Assembly (NCBI GenBank): GCA_902541315.1
Contig: CACBQF010000008.1
Coordinates: forward strand, 1-42,516
Direction: 5' to 3'
DNA: 42,516 bases
From: an uncultured Pelagibacteraceae bacterium
Lineage (GTDB): Bacteria > Pseudomonadota > Alphaproteobacteria > Pelagibacterales > Pelagibacteraceae
In this document: positions 15,774 through 23,133 of the stretch, one piece after another
How positions within the stretch are numbered: position 1 is the stretch's first letter
Layout: each line of letters starts with the position of its first letter
The notes under the pieces: model-generated
Seen by the model: the letters and a program-made list of their open reading frames with translations, nothing else
What the model was told of the DNA's origin: nothing
Databases searched by the model: none
Translations under genes and position numbers: made by a program

Positions 15774-15857
15774 ATGAGTTACCCAAAGAAACATAGAGGC
15801 CGAAGAAAAATGGGGTCAAAAAAAAGAAGAGCTAGAAAAAAAAATAAGAAAAAGTAG
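15774..15857 (+). CDS. Very small, highly basic protein (27 aa), possible ribosome-associated peptide
   Basis: The frame encodes 27 residues beginning MSYPKKHRGRRKMGSKKRRA and ending in a lysine run; more than half of the residues are Lys or Arg. AAAAGGA lies about 4 to 10 bases before the ATG, one of the clearest Shine-Dalgarno matches in the window, which argues for real translation. Composition and the R-R-K-M-x-S-K-K-R-R pattern recall tiny ribosomal proteins such as bS22/COX24-domain (mS38-like) and THX. The gene is divergent from metC and ends 1 base before the end of the convergent mnmA. Family membership is inference; a nucleic-acid-binding peptide is the safe description. Confidence 0.6.
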   Translation: MSYPKKHRGRRKMGSKKRRARKKNKKK

Positions 15858-15858
15858 C

Positions 15859-16977
15859 TTATTCCTTTATCCAACCGCCACCTAATACCTTATAACCTAG
15901 AGCATCTTTATTATAGAAAACACATGCCTGGCCTGGTGATATCCCATCCTCAGAGTCTTTCAGATTTACATTCGCATCATTTTGATCGGTTAGATTAACT
16001 TTTGCTTCAAGCAATTTACCAGTAGATCTAACTTTTACAAAAATACTGGATTTAAATTCTTGTTCATCTACTAATAAATTAACATTTTTTAATAAGATAT
16101 TTTTCTTTCCTAAATATTCTTTTGGTCCAACAATTATTTCATTTTTTTCAGAAATAATTTTTATAACGTATAAAGCTTCTTTATCAGAAACTTTTATTCC
16201 TTTTCTTTGACCAATCGTAAAATTTATAATTCCATCGTGAACACCAATAACTTTACCTTTTAAATCTTTTATGTTTCCTTTTTTAAATGAGTCTGGTCTA
16301 AATTTTTGAATTACTGATGCATAATCTCCACCAGGTACAAAACATATATCCTGGCTATCTGGTTTATCTGCAACATTAAGGTTCAGTTTTTTTGCAATTT
16401 CACGTGTTTCATTTTTATGAAGACCACCTAATGGAAATCTTAAATAATCAAGTTGTTTTCTAGTAGTATTAAAAAGAAAATAACTTTGATCCCTATTTTC
16501 GTCGATAGCTCTGTACATATTTGTATTATTATTTGAAGTAACACTTTTAACATAATGCCCAGTGATTAAAGCATCAGCATTTAAATCTTTAGAAACTTCA
16601 AATAAATCCTTAAATTTAACTGTTTGATTACATCGCACACAAGGTATTGGAGTTTCTCCTTTTAAGTAACTATCAACAAAATTATCTATAACTCCTTGTT
16701 TAAACTTATTTTGATAATATAAAATTTTATGTTCTATATCTAATTTTTGAGCAACTCTTTTTGCATCCATAATATCTTGACCAGAACAACATTGCTTTGA
16801 TTCTGCTACCTGCTTTGCATCGTCATAAAGTTTTAAAGTAATACCAATAACGTCATATCCCTCTTTTTTCATCATGCCTGCGACAGTAGATGAATCTACA
16901 CCCCCAGACATTGCAACAACTACTTTTGTGTCTGATGGTTTCTTGTTTAATCCTATTGAATTTAATTTTTTATTCAT
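15859..16977 (-). CDS. mnmA: tRNA-specific 2-thiouridylase MnmA
   Basis: A 372-residue tRNA-modifying enzyme that makes 2-thiouridine at the wobble position (U34) of Lys, Glu and Gln tRNAs. The PP-loop [20 protein letters not shown] lies at residues about 19-38. [11 protein letters not shown] carries the first catalytic cysteine and [13 protein letters not shown] the second, and IGQRKGIKV plus PGQACVFY mark the C-terminal domains. Length fits the family (about 360-380). It converges on the 27-residue basic gene and is divergent from a DUF3553 gene with a 41-base gap that must contain both promoters. Sulfur reaches it from IscS through Tus-type relays not seen here. Confidence 0.97.
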   Translation of the reverse strand: MNKKLNSIGLNKKPSDTKVVVAMSGGVDSSTVAGMMKKEGYDVIGITLKLYDDAKQVAESKQCCSGQDIMDAKRVAQKLDIEHKILYYQNKFKQGVIDNFVDSYLKGETPIPCVRCNQTVKFKDLFEVSKDLNADALITGHYVKSVTSNNNTNMYRAIDENRDQSYFLFNTTRKQLDYLRFPLGGLHKNETREIAKKLNLNVADKPDSQDICFVPGGDYASVIQKFRPDSFKKGNIKDLKGKVIGVHDGIINFTIGQRKGIKVSDKEALYVIKIISEKNEIIVGPKEYLGKKNILLKNVNLLVDEQEFKSSIFVKVRSTGKLLEAKVNLTDQNDANVNLKDSEDGISPGQACVFYNKDALGYKVLGGGWIKE

Positions 16978-17018
16978 TTGATGGTATTTATACTTATTTC
17001 TAATATAAGTTAAATTAA

Positions 17019-17189
17019 ATGATATTAGATTTTGAACCAGGAGACAAAGTTATCAATCCCTCTAATAAAAACTGGGGTATTGGTCAAGTTCAATCAATTA
17101 TAAAAGAAAAAGTAACAGTTAATTTTGAAAATGTCGGAAAAAAAGTAATAAATACTAAAAATATAGAATTATTAAAGATCAATGAATAA
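17019..17189 (+). CDS. DUF3553 family small protein (56 aa)
   Basis: A 56-residue protein starting [20 protein letters not shown] and continuing with [20 protein letters not shown], which matches the compact beta-barrel pattern of DUF3553 proteins common in alphaproteobacteria (a CarD/UvrD-tail-like Tudor fold is a reasonable guess from G-D-x-V and W-G-x-G-x-V). Such domains often bind RNA polymerase or helicases, but the function of DUF3553 is not established to my knowledge. The stop overlaps the start of the following phosphatase gene by 8 bases, implying translational coupling. It was found by reading the gap after mnmA. Confidence 0.8.
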   Translation: MILDFEPGDKVINPSNKNWGIGQVQSIIKEKVTVNFENVGKKVINTKNIELLKINE

Positions 17190-17952
17190 TTTAAATTTAA
17201 AAGAGATTGTCGAAAATTTAATCGATACATTTATTCACGCAGGAAAAATTTCTTTAGATTTAAGAAAACAAGGACTTATAAAAAAAATTAAAGCCGATAA
17301 TACCCCTGTTAGTAATGGAGATTTAGAGGTTAATAAAATTGTTACTCAAAAAATTAAAGAATTAACACCTGAACTACCAATCATTTCAGAAGAGACCTCT
17401 GATAATAAATCAATAAAAAATCTTGAAAACTTTTGGCTAATTGACCCTATAGATGGTACATACGACTATATAAATAATCTAGAGGAATTTACAATTAATG
17501 CTGGATTAATAATTAACAAAAATCCAGCAGCTGGATTAATTTATGCCCCCTCAAAAAAAAGAATGTTTTATTCTTATGGTCCAAATAATGCCTATGAATT
17601 TACAAATGGTGAAACCAAGAATTTAAATTGTTCTAAAAATTTTGATAAAAATGACATAAAATTTGTATCTTATTCAAAAAATATTAACCCTGAAATAGCA
17701 AAATTACATAAAAAATTTAATGTAAAAAAATTTGTAAGAATGAAAAGTTCTCTTAAATTTTGTGTCATTGCCACCGGTGAATATGATGGATACGTGGCTG
17801 AGCCTAGAGCTTGTGAATGGGATATAGCGGCTGGTCATGCAATTTTACAACATGCTGGAGGAATAGTTTCAGATTTTGAAGGCAAAGAAATTAAATATGG
17901 AAAGAAAAATTTTAAAAATTCAAGTTTAATCTTAAAAAATAAAAGTATCTAA
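17182..17952 (+). CDS. Inositol monophosphatase family protein, CysQ-like
   Basis: A 256-residue Mg-dependent phosphatase. PIISEETSD (about 70-78), LIDPIDGTYDYINNLEEFT (about 92-110) and CEWDIAAGHAILQHAGG (about 213-229) are the three metal-binding motifs of the IMPase/FBPase fold in order. The pattern with EE-T and DPIDGT-x-D-Y is close to CysQ, which hydrolyses 3'-phosphoadenosine 5'-phosphate, a by-product of PAPS use; the PAPS-dependent sulfotransferase at the start of the window would make PAP. Inositol or histidinol phosphatase activity is an alternative. It overlaps the DUF3553 gene and precedes a 47-residue membrane protein by 1 base. Confidence 0.85.
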   Translation: MNNLNLKEIVENLIDTFIHAGKISLDLRKQGLIKKIKADNTPVSNGDLEVNKIVTQKIKELTPELPIISEETSDNKSIKNLENFWLIDPIDGTYDYINNLEEFTINAGLIINKNPAAGLIYAPSKKRMFYSYGPNNAYEFTNGETKNLNCSKNFDKNDIKFVSYSKNINPEIAKLHKKFNVKKFVRMKSSLKFCVIATGEYDGYVAEPRACEWDIAAGHAILQHAGGIVSDFEGKEIKYGKKNFKNSSLILKNKSI

Positions 17953-17953
17953 T

Positions 17954-18097
17954 ATGGATGAACAATTAAGAATAATACTTATAATTATTATATCGGTTTC
18001 TATTTTTGGCTTATTGGTATTTGTATATGTTAAAAATTATATTAGAAATAAAATCAATCGATTAGTCGAAGAAGAAAAGAAAAAAAAATCAAAGTAG
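17954..18097 (+). CDS. Small single-pass membrane protein (47 aa), hypothetical
   Basis: The frame begins one base after the CysQ-like gene stop. MDEQLRIILIIIISVSIFGL starts a long hydrophobic segment to about residue 26, followed by a strongly charged tail with EEEKKKKSK at the end. This gives an N-terminal membrane anchor with a cytoplasmic tail by the positive-inside rule. The last 9 bases overlap the stop of convergent recX. No family is recognised. The position between two real genes without spare room and the orderly composition support it being translated. Confidence 0.5.
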   Translation: MDEQLRIILIIIISVSIFGLLVFVYVKNYIRNKINRLVEEEKKKKSK

Positions 18098-18652
18098 TTT
18101 TATTATTTTTAAATAATCATCTTTTTTTAATTCCATAACTTTTTTTGATGTCTCAAAGTCGAAACCATTTCTTGCCAATAAAGAGATATCCTTTTTATAA
18201 AAAAGTGGTCTATTATCATCAATTCTAGCTGGTCCAATTCTTTTCTTTTTACAAATTTTAATTGCTGAAAAAAAATCTTGATCTGAATTATCTTCATTAA
18301 TTTTATTGACTGTATCCTTTATAAATTCATTATTTACACCCTTGCCAATTAAGTAATTTCTAATTTTGTTAATCGAACTTCCCCTTCGGATCATACTTTT
18401 GGCTTTACTTTCAGAATAAAATTTATCATTGATAAATTTATTTTTTTCTAAATCAGATAAAATAATATCAATTAAACTTGTCACATCTTGTTTTTTTACA
18501 TTTGGGACAGATAATTTGAGATATTTTTTTAATAAATATGTTCTCAATTGTTGTTTAGATGGAGCATATTTATCAACATATGCTAAAGCAAAATTTCTCA
18601 TTTCATCTACAGTCACCTGTAATGTTTTTCTCTTATTTCTTATAGGAATCAT
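18089..18652 (-). CDS. recX: RecX family regulatory protein
   Basis: A 187-residue all-helical protein. MRNFALAYVDKYAPSKQQLR (about 18-37) matches the first RecX three-helix repeat, and SMIRRGSSINKIRNYLIGKG (about 107-126) the second; the third near the C-terminus (ARNGFDFETSKKVMELKK) is the usual ending. RecX binds RecA filaments and limits recombinase activity. No recA is adjacent; stand-alone recX is common in alphaproteobacteria. Lysine-rich composition matches its neighbours. It is divergent from the ABA4-like gene with a 28-base gap. Confidence 0.85.
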   Translation of the reverse strand: MIPIRNKRKTLQVTVDEMRNFALAYVDKYAPSKQQLRTYLLKKYLKLSVPNVKKQDVTSLIDIILSDLEKNKFINDKFYSESKAKSMIRRGSSINKIRNYLIGKGVNNEFIKDTVNKINEDNSDQDFFSAIKICKKKRIGPARIDDNRPLFYKKDISLLARNGFDFETSKKVMELKKDDYLKIIKLL

Positions 18653-18680
18653 TGTAAGATCTAATATAATATAATTTAAA

Positions 18681-19154
18681 ATGATCGAACAAATTTATAC
18701 CTACTTTACAATTGAAATTCTCTACTTCTGGGTGAATTTGGGAGTTTTACCTTTTTGGTTAGTATTAATATTTCTTCCACAATCAAACTTTACAAAATAT
18801 TTTGTTACTTCTATTTTACCAATCATATTATTAGGAGGTGCTTACGTATTTGTACTTTATAAAGCTTATTTAAGTGCTTATGATTTCGATAGTAATTTTG
18901 AATTGTATCTAAGTATTAATAATTTATCAGGTTTGTTTTCAAGTAATATTTTTTTAATGTTATTTTGGATCCACTTTGTATCAATTAATTTATTCGTTGG
19001 TGGCTGGATTGTAAGAGACTCGCAAAAGTTTTTTATCAATAAGGTTCTTGTTGGTATCCCATTAATAATTACCTATTTAATTGGTCCTTTAGGCATGTTA
19101 ATTTACTGGCTTATTAGAATATTTTACGCAAAAAGTATTAACCTATATGAGTAA
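18681..19154 (+). CDS. ABA4-like (DUF4281) integral membrane protein
   Basis: A 157-residue protein with four hydrophobic segments (about 10-32, 36-58, 88-110 and 121-145). LGVLPFWLVLIFLPQSNFTK, then WIHFVSINLFVGGWIVRDSQ and IGPLGMLIYWLIRIFY, agree with the ABA4/DUF4281 family. In plants ABA4 is required for neoxanthin formation, and microbial relatives have been linked to carotenoid isomerisation or oxygenation. In a SAR11-type cell carotenoid and retinal chemistry serves proteorhodopsin, so a pigment link is attractive but is inference. It overlaps the following DsbA-like isomerase by 8 bases, suggesting coupled translation. Confidence 0.72.
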   Translation: MIEQIYTYFTIEILYFWVNLGVLPFWLVLIFLPQSNFTKYFVTSILPIILLGGAYVFVLYKAYLSAYDFDSNFELYLSINNLSGLFSSNIFLMLFWIHFVSINLFVGGWIVRDSQKFFINKVLVGIPLIITYLIGPLGMLIYWLIRIFYAKSINLYE

Positions 19155-19731
19155 AATAATCGATTTTTACTTCGATTTTATTAGTCCATATTCTTACATT
19201 GCCTATAAAAAAATTAAATCAATGCAAAATAAAAACGAGATCGATTTTAATTATAAACCTATTTTACTTGGTGGTTTACATAAGTTAGGTAACATAACAG
19301 CTCCTGCTTTTAATGAACGAAAAATGAAAAATATGAGGAATGATTGCGAAATTATAGCTGATAAAAATAATATATCTTTTAAGTGGAATGAAAAATTTCC
19401 AATTAATACTCTTTATTTAATGAGAGGATTTATTTCAATCGATACAAATAAAAAAAGTGAATACTTCGATATTTGTTTTGATGCCTATTGGAAAAATAAT
19501 ATAGATATATCAATAGAGGCTAACGTAAATGAAATTTTAGATAATTGTAAAATTGATAAAAAAAAATTTTTTGAAGACATAAGCAATCAGAAAGTAAAAG
19601 ATGAATTAAAAAGTTTAACTGACAAAGCTTTTCAAAATGATGTATTTGGTGCTCCAACTTTTATAGTCAACAACAAACTTTTTTGGGGACAAGACAGACT
19701 TGAATATGCTTTAGAAGAGTGTATTTCTTAA
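19147..19731 (+). CDS. DsbA-like 2-hydroxychromene-2-carboxylate isomerase / kappa GST family
   Basis: A 194-residue thioredoxin-fold protein with an inserted helical domain. It begins IDFYFDFISPYSYIAYKKIK, the family N-terminus where serine-proline replaces the CxxC redox motif of true DsbA, and ends with DVFGAPTFIVNNKLFWGQDR, the cis-proline and W-G-Q-D-R motif of 2-hydroxychromene-2-carboxylate isomerases. Such enzymes bind glutathione and act on aromatic intermediates or as general kappa-class transferases; no aromatic pathway is nearby, so the specific activity is uncertain. It follows the ABA4-like gene with overlap, and its last 4 bases overlap the convergent rhodanese gene. Confidence 0.85.
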   Translation: MSKIIDFYFDFISPYSYIAYKKIKSMQNKNEIDFNYKPILLGGLHKLGNITAPAFNERKMKNMRNDCEIIADKNNISFKWNEKFPINTLYLMRGFISIDTNKKSEYFDICFDAYWKNNIDISIEANVNEILDNCKIDKKKFFEDISNQKVKDELKSLTDKAFQNDVFGAPTFIVNNKLFWGQDRLEYALEECIS

Positions 19732-20111
19732 ACAATCTTGAATTTACTATTTCTAATAGCTCCAAACCCACCATCAATGTGAGAAACTTTTTCAAACCCC
19801 ATATCTTTAAGAGTTTTTGCAGCCAATGCTGATCTCATACCGCCAGCACAGAAAAGAACCATCTCTTTATTTAAATCTAATTTACCATCTTTAAAGTATG
19901 GACTATCAGGATCTAACCAAAATTCTAACATTCCTCGCGGAATATGATTTGAATTTTCAACTCGCCCATCTCTTTCAAGTTCTCTTATATCTCTAATATC
20001 AATCAGATTACATTTATCTTCATTCATCATTGATAAAGCTTCATCTGATGAAATTGTTTTAATTTCACTTAAAGCCTCTGTGACTAGGGTTTTTGACGAT
20101 TTTATATTCAT
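19728..20111 (-). CDS. Rhodanese-like domain protein
   Basis: A 127-residue single-domain protein. DKCNLIDIRDIRELERDG (about 31-48) is the first conserved stretch, and VLFCAGGMRSALAAKTLKDM holds the active-site cysteine in the C-A-G-G-M-R loop, followed by FEKVSHIDGGF. Active rhodaneses carry sulfur as a cysteine persulfide, so this one may be a cytosolic sulfur carrier (no signal peptide). The CAGG-M-R loop has the right length for sulfane transfer rather than phosphatase-like activity. Links to the sulfite or tRNA-thiolation genes elsewhere in the window are possible but not shown by position. It is divergent from the GT9 gene. Confidence 0.88.
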   Translation of the reverse strand: MNIKSSKTLVTEALSEIKTISSDEALSMMNEDKCNLIDIRDIRELERDGRVENSNHIPRGMLEFWLDPDSPYFKDGKLDLNKEMVLFCAGGMRSALAAKTLKDMGFEKVSHIDGGFGAIRNSKFKIV

Positions 20112-20158
20112 AAAACTAAATTTATTATATAGTTTTTTTTGAAATCACATAAATAAAA

Positions 20159-21142
20159 ATGAATAAAATTTGTATCGTTTACACCCATCATAAATTAGGT
20201 GATTTAATCTGGCAATTACCCTACATAAAAGCTATCAGTCAACATCATCAAAGAAATATAGATTTAATTGTCAGAGAAAAAACCCAAGCCCAAAATATAC
20301 TTAAAGACCTAAAACATATAAATCAAATTTTTTACAATGAATTTAGAAAGGGTATATTTTATTGGTTAGATGTTTTTAAACTAAAGAAAATATTTGATAC
20401 AGAAAAATATGACTACGTATATATTTTAGATAAAGTAAACAAACCTGCAATTGCTGCAAAATTATCTGGTGTTCGAAATATAATTGCCCCAGGCATAAAA
20501 AATCAGAAAAAATGGATTACTTCTAAAAATTATCTTAATGAAAATGATTGGAATTTAAGTTATTCAGAACAATCTCAAAAACTTCTAAAAATAAATTCAA
20601 TAAAGCTGACTGATGTTTATCCAAAAATTGATGTTGACGGTGAAAGACTTAAAACAACTAATTCAGACTTACTTTTTCCTGGAAATAAAATTTCCTTTGG
20701 AGTGGACTCCTTTGAGAATTACAAAATGTGGTACGAAGAGGATTTTGTCGAACTTTCAGAGCTTTTGTATAAAAAAAAATTATTTGATTATATTTACCTA
20801 ATTTGTGGACCAGATAAATCTCATATAGCTGACAGAATAATTGATATTTCAAAAAGAGATTATTTTGTAAATTGTTCAAACAAAAATTTAGATGGGGTAA
20901 TGCTTGCAATAAAAAATTCAAAGTTTTTTGTTGGTAACAATTCAGGTCCACTAAATCTTTCAGCCGCAATGGGAGTAAAATCATTCGGCTTAATTGCAAA
21001 TGATCCAATAAGCGAACTTAAATATAGTAACATTAACATAATAATTCCGAAAAATTATAACTTTAAAAGAAATAGGGATAGAGCAGGAATGAAAAACCTT
21101 AAACCAACCGAAGTTTTTAATCATATTCTTAAAAACTTGTGA
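20159..21142 (+). CDS. Glycosyltransferase family 9 (heptosyltransferase-like)
   Basis: A 327-residue GT-B fold protein. HHKLGDLIWQLPYIKAISQH at the start resembles the G-D-x-x-x-x-P-x-x-x-x-L motif of ADP-heptose:LPS heptosyltransferases, and FFVGNNSGPLNLSAAMGVKS near residue 260 is the conserved GT9 donor-binding segment (normally G-x-D-S-G-x-x-H-x-A). Here N-S-G-P-L-N replaces the usual D-S-G-x-x-H, which occurs in some GT9 branches. It probably adds a sugar to a cell-surface lipid or polysaccharide on the cytoplasmic side of the inner membrane. It ends at a strong hairpin terminator. Confidence 0.8.
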   Translation: MNKICIVYTHHKLGDLIWQLPYIKAISQHHQRNIDLIVREKTQAQNILKDLKHINQIFYNEFRKGIFYWLDVFKLKKIFDTEKYDYVYILDKVNKPAIAAKLSGVRNIIAPGIKNQKKWITSKNYLNENDWNLSYSEQSQKLLKINSIKLTDVYPKIDVDGERLKTTNSDLLFPGNKISFGVDSFENYKMWYEEDFVELSELLYKKKLFDYIYLICGPDKSHIADRIIDISKRDYFVNCSNKNLDGVMLAIKNSKFFVGNNSGPLNLSAAMGVKSFGLIANDPISELKYSNINIIIPKNYNFKRNRDRAGMKNLKPTEVFNHILKNL

Positions 21143-21152
21143 TCAAAAAAAA

Positions 21153-21172
21153 AGCCCCCGAGGGAGGGGGCT
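21153..21172. terminator. Strong GC-rich hairpin, bidirectional terminator candidate
   Basis: AGCCCCC (21153-21159) and GGGGGCT (21166-21172) form a 7-bp stem around a 6-base loop. It begins 10 bases after the GT9 stop, and an A-run precedes it while a T-rich tract (TCTATTTTATTT) follows. This is the most GC-rich spot of the neighbourhood and reads as a rho-independent terminator for the GT9 gene; the preceding A-run lets it also stop transcripts arriving from the Amt side. Confidence 0.85.
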
Positions 21173-21208
21173 TCTATTTTATTTAACTAACTAGAGAGAA
21201 AAGTTTTA

Positions 21209-21256
21209 AAGGAACTCTCCGATGAGTAATTTTTTACAGAGAGCGAAGAGTTCCTT
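21209..21256. other. 10-bp inverted repeat with inner hairpin, structured element between GT9 and amt
   Basis: AAGGAACTCT (21209-21218) and AGAGTTCCTT (21247-21256) pair perfectly. Inside the 28-base loop a second hairpin GTAA-TTTT-TTAC (21226-21237) can form, leaving an asymmetric internal loop. On the minus strand it starts 15 bases after the Amt stop and is followed by TTTAAAACTTTT, so it probably works as the Amt terminator or 3'-end stabiliser. The nested layout is more elaborate than a plain terminator. Confidence 0.55.
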
Positions 21257-21270
21257 AATATTGCAAGCAA

Positions 21271-22569
21271 TTAGTCTCTAATTGAGTAAGCTATAACTCC
21301 AGTCTCTGACACGTCAGTTCCTTTCGTTTCAGCTTCTTTACTCAATCTGATACCCATTGTAGCTTTCATCAATGACCAGACTATAAATGCAGCAACAAAT
21401 ACAAATGCATTTATTGAAATTACACCTAGTAACTGAGTACCAAAATTTGCACCCGAGTTTGTAGCAGGAACTATTAATGTTCCCCAGATACCTGCAAACA
21501 AGTGAGCAGGTACTGCTCCAACTACGTCATCGATTTTTAAAGCAAACAACATTTTCGTACCATAAACAACTATTATACCTCCTACAGCACCAATTAAAAT
21601 TGAAGCAAAAGGTGAAGGCATCAATGGTTCTGCAGTGATAGCTACTAAACCACCAATACATCCATTAAGCATCTGCACTACATCTGTTTTACCAGATAAT
21701 CTAGTAACAGCTGCAGCGGCCAAAACACCACCTGCACCGGCTAATAATGTGTTTATAAATATTTTTGAAACAGCAATTGCATCAGGAGCAGTTCCAATTG
21801 CTAATTGTGAACCACCATTAAATCCAAACCAACCTAGCCATAGGATGAATACACCCAATGTAACTAATGGAATTGATGATGCTGCAAAAGGTTTAAGTGG
21901 TGCTGGAGATCCAGATTTTGTAAATCTACCTAATCTAGGTCCAATGATTATAGCACCAGCTAAAGCAGCTGCTCCACCAGTTGAGTGAACTAATGTTGAT
22001 CCAGCAAAGTCTGAGAAACCAGCTTTAGCTAACCAGCCGCCTCCCCATTGCCAACCCATTACAATTGGATAAATAACACCAGCTAAAATTGCTGCAAATA
22101 AAAAGAATGGCCATAATTTAATTCTTTCAGCCATTGTTCCAGAAACAATTGAAACTGTTGTTACACAAAATACCATTTGGAAATACCAGTCTGATCCATC
22201 AGCATAACCAGTATCGATCTTACTAGCGTCGCTCCATGGAATGAATTTTCCAATGTATCCTCCTTCTGGGATACCATATGCTAGGTTGTATCCAACTAAC
22301 CAGAACATTATTGCTCCAATAGATACTAAACCTATATTTTTTGCACAGATTACAGATACACTTTTTGATGTAACCATGCCTGACTCTAACATTGCAAATC
22401 CACAAGCCATAAAAAAGACTAGGAACCCACACATTAAAAACAATAGAGTATTAAATATAAACCCTACTTCTGCAGAAACAGTCGATTCTGCATATCCTGT
22501 ACTACTCATGTTTAATAAAAAAATTAAACTAACAAGTGGCACACTTATTTTTTTTAAAAATTTAGTCAT
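21271..22569 (-). CDS. amtB: Ammonium transporter (Amt family)
   Basis: A 432-residue inner-membrane protein. The first about 27 residues (ending TGYAES-like) look like a cleaved signal peptide, as in AmtB, followed by eleven expected spans. FMACGFAMLESGMV, GWQWGGGWLAKAGFSDFAGS, VHSTGGAAALAGAIIIGPRL (pore histidine region), WLGWFGFNGGSQLA and AGIWGTLIVP are the conserved Amt segments. It passes ammonium or ammonia into the cytoplasm. No GlnK/PII gene is adjacent, unlike many bacteria. The gene has a strong AGGGAGG Shine-Dalgarno, rare here, implying high expression. The upstream region carries a palindrome that could be a nitrogen-control site. Confidence 0.95.
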   Translation of the reverse strand: MTKFLKKISVPLVSLIFLLNMSSTGYAESTVSAEVGFIFNTLLFLMCGFLVFFMACGFAMLESGMVTSKSVSVICAKNIGLVSIGAIMFWLVGYNLAYGIPEGGYIGKFIPWSDASKIDTGYADGSDWYFQMVFCVTTVSIVSGTMAERIKLWPFFLFAAILAGVIYPIVMGWQWGGGWLAKAGFSDFAGSTLVHSTGGAAALAGAIIIGPRLGRFTKSGSPAPLKPFAASSIPLVTLGVFILWLGWFGFNGGSQLAIGTAPDAIAVSKIFINTLLAGAGGVLAAAAVTRLSGKTDVVQMLNGCIGGLVAITAEPLMPSPFASILIGAVGGIIVVYGTKMLFALKIDDVVGAVPAHLFAGIWGTLIVPATNSGANFGTQLLGVISINAFVFVAAFIVWSLMKATMGIRLSKEAETKGTDVSETGVIAYSIRD

Positions 22570-22574
22570 TAAGA

Positions 22575-22581
22575 CCTCCCT
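22575..22581 (-). promoter_or_regulatory. Strong Shine-Dalgarno of amtB
   Basis: On the minus strand AGGGAGG lies 5 bases before the amtB ATG. Most other starts in this window have weak or no such match, so this stands out and fixes the start. Confidence 0.85.
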
Positions 22582-22641
22582 GTTAAGAAGATTTTATATT
22601 TTTTAAAACAATGAAAAACTAACGTTGATTATGAGAATTTG

Positions 22642-22660
22642 ATATGCAGAATTTGCATAT
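22642..22660. promoter_or_regulatory. 7-bp inverted repeat upstream of amtB, candidate operator
   Basis: ATATGCA (22642-22648) and TGCATAT (22654-22660) are perfect arms with a 5-base spacer, about 75-90 bases upstream of the amtB start. The TGCA cores recall nitrogen regulator (NtrC/NtrX-type) half sites, although the spacing is shorter than the classic NtrC consensus. A chance palindrome in AT-rich DNA is possible. Confidence 0.35.
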
Positions 22661-22664
22661 AGTA

Positions 22665-22696
22665 ACAGCCTTAACACAATAATGCATTAAGGCTGT
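22665..22696. terminator. 10-bp hairpin just after the HU gene, probable terminator
   Basis: ACAGCCTTAA (22665-22674) and TTAAGGCTGT (22687-22696) form a perfect 10-bp stem with a 12-base loop, 8 bases past the HU stop. On the HU strand no T-run follows, so it may stabilise the mRNA 3' end; on the other strand a TCTTTTATTTATT tract follows. It separates HU from the amtB promoter. Confidence 0.6.
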
Positions 22697-22704
22697 AAAG
22701 TCTT

Positions 22705-22980
22705 TTATTTATTGAAAACTTCTTTTAAAGCTTTTGCGGGTAAGAATTTAACCTTCTGCGATGCAGCAATTTGAATTTGCTCACCAGTTCTTGGGTTCCT
22801 TCCAACTCTTGCCTTTCTCTTAGCTACTTTGTATGTACCAAATCCAGCAATTTTGACTGAGTCGTCAGCTTTTAAAGCGTCCAAGATAGTGTTGGTTATT
22901 GTGTCAAAAGTCCTCTCAGCATCAGCTTTACTCAAGTTTAAAGCCCCTGAAAGCTTGACCACTAATTGTTTTTTGTTCAT
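22705..22980 (-). CDS. hup: HU family DNA-binding protein
   Basis: A 91-residue histone-like protein. MNKKQLVVKLSGALNLSKAD starts the helical dimerisation part, SVKIAGFGTYKVAKRKARVG leads into the arm, and RNPRTGEQIQIAASQKVKFL contains the R-N-P-x-T-G proline tip that intercalates into DNA. It compacts and bends DNA in the nucleoid as a homo- or heterodimer. Length and motifs match HU rather than IHF, which has different arm residues. It stands alone, with its own hairpin downstream and a 21-bp palindrome upstream that could be an autoregulatory or promoter site. Confidence 0.95.
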   Translation of the reverse strand: MNKKQLVVKLSGALNLSKADAERTFDTITNTILDALKADDSVKIAGFGTYKVAKRKARVGRNPRTGEQIQIAASQKVKFLPAKALKEVFNK

Positions 22981-23012
22981 TTTAGCTCCGGTTTATTAGG
23001 TTATTTACTATC

Positions 23013-23033
23013 TTTATCAAAAGTGTTGATAAA
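23013..23033. promoter_or_regulatory. 7-bp inverted repeat upstream of the HU gene
   Basis: TTTATCA (23013-23019) and TGATAAA (23027-23033) are perfect arms separated by 7 bases. They lie 33-53 bases upstream of the HU start within the 153-base gap to rseP, where the HU promoter must be. The rest of this gap is AT-rich with no frame or further structure that I can support. Confidence 0.35.
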
Positions 23034-23133
23034 TCAAGACTTTTTTTAGTGTTTATAAAATACTTATACACAACATTTAGTATAGTAATAAAAATGTTGA
23101 TTTTATTGGCTTTTTTGAGTTTTTAAACAAATT

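Noticed and set aside
21209..21256. Hammerhead-like ribozyme suggested by CCGATGAG and GCGAAG on the plus strand
   Set aside because: The core reads CCGATGA instead of CTGATGA, and the GAA does not follow directly after the inner stem, so the three-way junction cannot form properly.
21635..22606. Plus-strand and minus-strand frames opposite or inside the Amt gene (117, 121 and 69 residues)
   Set aside because: They are shadows of the amtB reading frame: proline-, asparagine- or tryptophan-rich translations without family resemblance.
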